64,000 nucleotides of DNA from JBCCDY01 sp039030555. GTDB lineage: Bacteria > Bacteroidota > Bacteroidia > Cytophagales > Cyclobacteriaceae. A program made the translations under genes and the position numbers. The DNA lies in the NCBI GenBank assembly GCA_039030555.1, contig JBCCDY010000009.1:124001-188000 (forward strand). The letters are read 5' to 3'. Under the pieces are notes generated by a model. That model did no database searches and was not told the DNA's origin. It saw nothing but the letters and a program-made list of their open reading frames with translations. Positions 61,802-64,000 of this stretch are shown here, in pieces (position 1 is the first letter of the stretch; each line of letters begins with the position of its first letter).

Positions 61802-64000
61802 ATGCTTTTCTCTTTCCTTTTGAAAGGACAAACAGCAGACTTTAGCGCTGATGTTGTATCGGGTTGCTCACCATTAACCGTACAGTTCTCAGATGAATCT
61901 TCGGGCAATCCAACTGGTTGGAATTGGAATTTTGGAAATGGTAATACTTCTAATGATCAAAATCCCAGTGCCACCTATATAACTCCGGGAGTTTATAATG
62001 TTAGTCTAACATTAAACAATGGTAATTCCTTAACTAAAACAGCTTTTATAACTGTTTATGAAAACCCGGATGCCGGTTTCACTGCTGACGTCCAAGTAGG
62101 ATGTACTCCTCATACCGTAAATTTCCAAGACGTTTCATTGGCAGGCGATGGTAATATAACAGAATGGCTTTGGGTCTTCGGGGATGGAGGGACGAGTACA
62201 GATCAGAACCCGCAATACACCTATTCTACCGCCGGAGCATATTCGGTGACGTTAACGGTCACTAATGAATTTGGCTGTCAAAATGCGTTGACTGAATCGA
62301 ATTTTATAACAGTTTCCGATTTAAATGCAAATTTTCAAGTTGATCGTGATGCGGTTTGTGAAACTCCTGCTACTGTTAACTTTACTAATTTATCTACGGG
62401 GCCAGATCCATTAATCTACAATTGGGATTTTGGTGATGGAGCGACATCTTCTGAGCGAGATCCTGCTCATACGTATAGCAGTCCGGGTACTTATTTAGTA
62501 AGACTAGAATTAAGTACCTCAGTTTGCACCTCTACGGATATCTATGAAGTGAGTATAGATGTTGGAAGTAGGAATCCTGAAATTGATATTCCTGAAATTT
62601 CTTGTACACAACAAGGTATACGATTTTCGGTGGATAATAATGCGGATATCGTCTCATGGCTATGGAATTTTGGTGACAATTCTACTTCGAGTCTCCCAAA
62701 CCCTATTCATGTTTATGCTGGTGCAGGTGACTTTACCGTTGCACTAGAAGTAGAATACTCAGATGGCTGTACTGGTACTAACAGTAAGGATATCTCTATT
62801 TTAAATCCTCCGCAACCTTTCTTTACATCCCAGGAAAACTGTGATAGGGGTGTTACATTCAGTAATACATCAAATTTTGCTGATTCTTACTTGTGGAATT
62901 TCGGTGATCGTTCTACTTCAACCGATGAAAATCCATTTCATATTTATTCGAATCCTGGAAGGTATACTGTTACACTTACTGCATCGAATGAAGGTTGTAC
63001 CAGGGTTTTCCAACAAACTATAGGAGTAGGCAATCCTATTACGGCGGACTTCTCACCTGATGAGCTTTCTTCCTGCGATACCTCAGTAGCAACTCTTGGG
63101 GGGTGTTTGCCGAAGACCATCAATTTTATAAATGAAAGTATTTCTGTTAATGGAGGGGTGAGTTTTATGTGGGATTTTGGTGATGGGTCAAGCTCAACAG
63201 AAAGTGAACCTACTCATGAATATACCACTGCCGGAGACTTTACTGTTGTTTTAACAGCAACCGACCAGATCGGCTGTACCAGCACAATAGAACGAGAAGT
63301 GAGTGTGGTTGCTCCGGAAGATAGGTCTGTAGCCGATTTTCAGGTAAGCAAAACCGAAGTCTGTGTATTAGAAACGATAACACTTACTGATAATTCTGAT
63401 GGCAAGGTTGATTTATGGTGTTGGAGCCTTGGTAATGGAGTAACTATATCGACCGATCAACCATCATTAAGCTACATATACAATGAAGTTGGTGTTTATA
63501 CTGTCTCACTTTCCGTTAGTTACAAAGGTTGTCTTTCAGAAAGTGTTCTGATCAAGGAAGACTTGATTACGGTTCTTGATCCAAGTCCAAAATTTATTTA
63601 CGAAAAGGATTGTGATAACCCGTTTACCATAACTACGACCAATACTACTCAAAACTCCGATTCTTTCTTATGGAGTTTTGGGGACGGGCAAACGAGTACG
63701 GAGGCGAACCCTGTTCATACCTATTCAGGAAGAGGGACCTACGTTTTGAGCTTATCGGCTACAAATAATAGCACAGCCTGTACAGTAGAAAGATTTGATC
63801 TTGTAACCATCTATGATCTTCAAGCCGATTTTGAGGTGAGCAACACTAAAGTATGTCTTAATGAAAGTATAGAGTTTACCAATCTGTCTTCTACGGACGC
63901 CGTCTTCTGGGAGTGGAATTTTGGGGATGGAAGAACTTTGGTAACTGATGAAATGCATACGGATATTAGCTACTCAACCCCAGGAACGTATACAATCAAA
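61802..64000 (+). CDS. PKD-repeat exported protein (3' end beyond window)
   Basis: The frame is open from 61730 to the last base; at least 733 residues are visible with nine PKD-type Ig repeats of about 75-90 residues, each marked by WxFGDG-like and HTY/GxYTVxL phrases (examples: WNWNFGNGNTS, YNWDFGDGATS, WEWNFGDGRT), the ninth cut off. Paired cysteines recur at the repeat starts. The only ordinary start is the ATG at 61802, but it would leave a signal peptide of ten residues (MLFSFLLKGQ). A full signal peptide (IINRLKYLFLSIYMLFSFLL) appears if an ATT or ATC near 61763-61766 is used. Such proteins usually end in a T9SS or SprB-like tail, which is out of view. Confidence 0.85.
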   Translation, partial: MLFSFLLKGQTADFSADVVSGCSPLTVQFSDESSGNPTGWNWNFGNGNTSNDQNPSATYITPGVYNVSLTLNNGNSLTKTAFITVYENPDAGFTADVQVGCTPHTVNFQDVSLAGDGNITEWLWVFGDGGTSTDQNPQYTYSTAGAYSVTLTVTNEFGCQNALTESNFITVSDLNANFQVDRDAVCETPATVNFTNLSTGPDPLIYNWDFGDGATSSERDPAHTYSSPGTYLVRLELSTSVCTSTDIYEVSIDVGSRNPEIDIPEISCTQQGIRFSVDNNADIVSWLWNFGDNSTSSLPNPIHVYAGAGDFTVALEVEYSDGCTGTNSKDISILNPPQPFFTSQENCDRGVTFSNTSNFADSYLWNFGDRSTSTDENPFHIYSNPGRYTVTLTASNEGCTRVFQQTIGVGNPITADFSPDELSSCDTSVATLGGCLPKTINFINESISVNGGVSFMWDFGDGSSSTESEPTHEYTTAGDFTVVLTATDQIGCTSTIEREVSVVAPEDRSVADFQVSKTEVCVLETITLTDNSDGKVDLWCWSLGNGVTISTDQPSLSYIYNEVGVYTVSLSVSYKGCLSESVLIKEDLITVLDPSPKFIYEKDCDNPFTITTTNTTQNSDSFLWSFGDGQTSTEANPVHTYSGRGTYVLSLSATNNSTACTVERFDLVTIYDLQADFEVSNTKVCLNESIEFTNLSSTDAVFWEWNFGDGRTLVTDEMHTDISYSTPGTYTIK

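Noticed and set aside
1..64000. CRISPR arrays, tRNA or rRNA genes, prophage
   Set aside because: No regularly spaced short repeats, no cloverleaf-like runs and no phage structural or integrase genes were found by eye; the tandem repeats seen are protein-coding.

Overview
The window comes from a low-GC, probably marine member of the Bacteroidota, most likely the order Cytophagales. The evidence is type IX secretion (T9SS) C-terminal sorting domains on three very large exported proteins, PorT-like outer-membrane barrels, lipoproteins with loose Bacteroidota lipoboxes, an SpmA-SpmB fusion, DUF3667 and PadR/HAAS genes, menaquinone synthesis (MenB), and almost no Shine-Dalgarno sequences. I see no tRNA, rRNA, CRISPR array, prophage or intact insertion sequence.

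Layout. 0-3.8 kb: the end of an S24/LexA-like regulator, a DUF7832-like protein, an SpmA/SpmB fusion, a lipoprotein and RsmE. 3.9-21.8 kb: one tight, co-directional five-gene operon: a three-module TIR/DUF4062-like protein, an nSTAND1 ATPase with one membrane span, coiled coil and WD40 propeller, a TPR plus beta-barrel outer-membrane protein, a propeller-like lipoprotein, and a 3637-residue T9SS surface protein. A secreted TPR protein follows. 23.1-34.7 kb: ordinary housekeeping and accessory genes (VOC, peroxiredoxin-like, MenB, SDR, DinB, M28 peptidase, TMEM175-like channel, ECF sigma with a DUF6768-like partner, fasciclin, AraC with seven membrane spans, DoxX, ABM, GNAT). 34.8-44.7 kb: a second surface/signalling locus: an exported caspase-fold protease, a PorT-like barrel, an unknown exported protein, and two paralogous T9SS proteins sharing an unnamed repeated module. 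44.7-55.4 kb: polyphosphate glucokinase-like ROK protein, PadR with a HAAS-M23 peptidase, DUF3667, a stress block (DUF4405, two universal stress proteins, Hsp20), a second ECF sigma with a membrane partner, VanZ-like, and a CreD/winged-helix/membrane operon. 56-64 kb: a fatty-acid desaturase, a 976-residue helical AAA/STAND-like protein translationally coupled to an MscS channel, and the start of a PKD-repeat protein that runs off the window.

The most interesting theme is that the TIR and caspase loci pair a conflict- or signalling-type protein with an outer-membrane barrel and giant T9SS-secreted proteins. In the first locus the predicted parts span the whole envelope: cytosolic TIR, inner-membrane STAND ATPase with a possibly periplasmic WD40 propeller, outer-membrane barrel, lipoprotein and surface protein. 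The ATPase-MscS pair at 57.6-61.5 kb is a second candidate for an undescribed system, because its Walker A lysine appears to be lost. Intergenic spaces hold several degenerate REP/MITE-like repeats, including two long homologous copies in opposite orientation.
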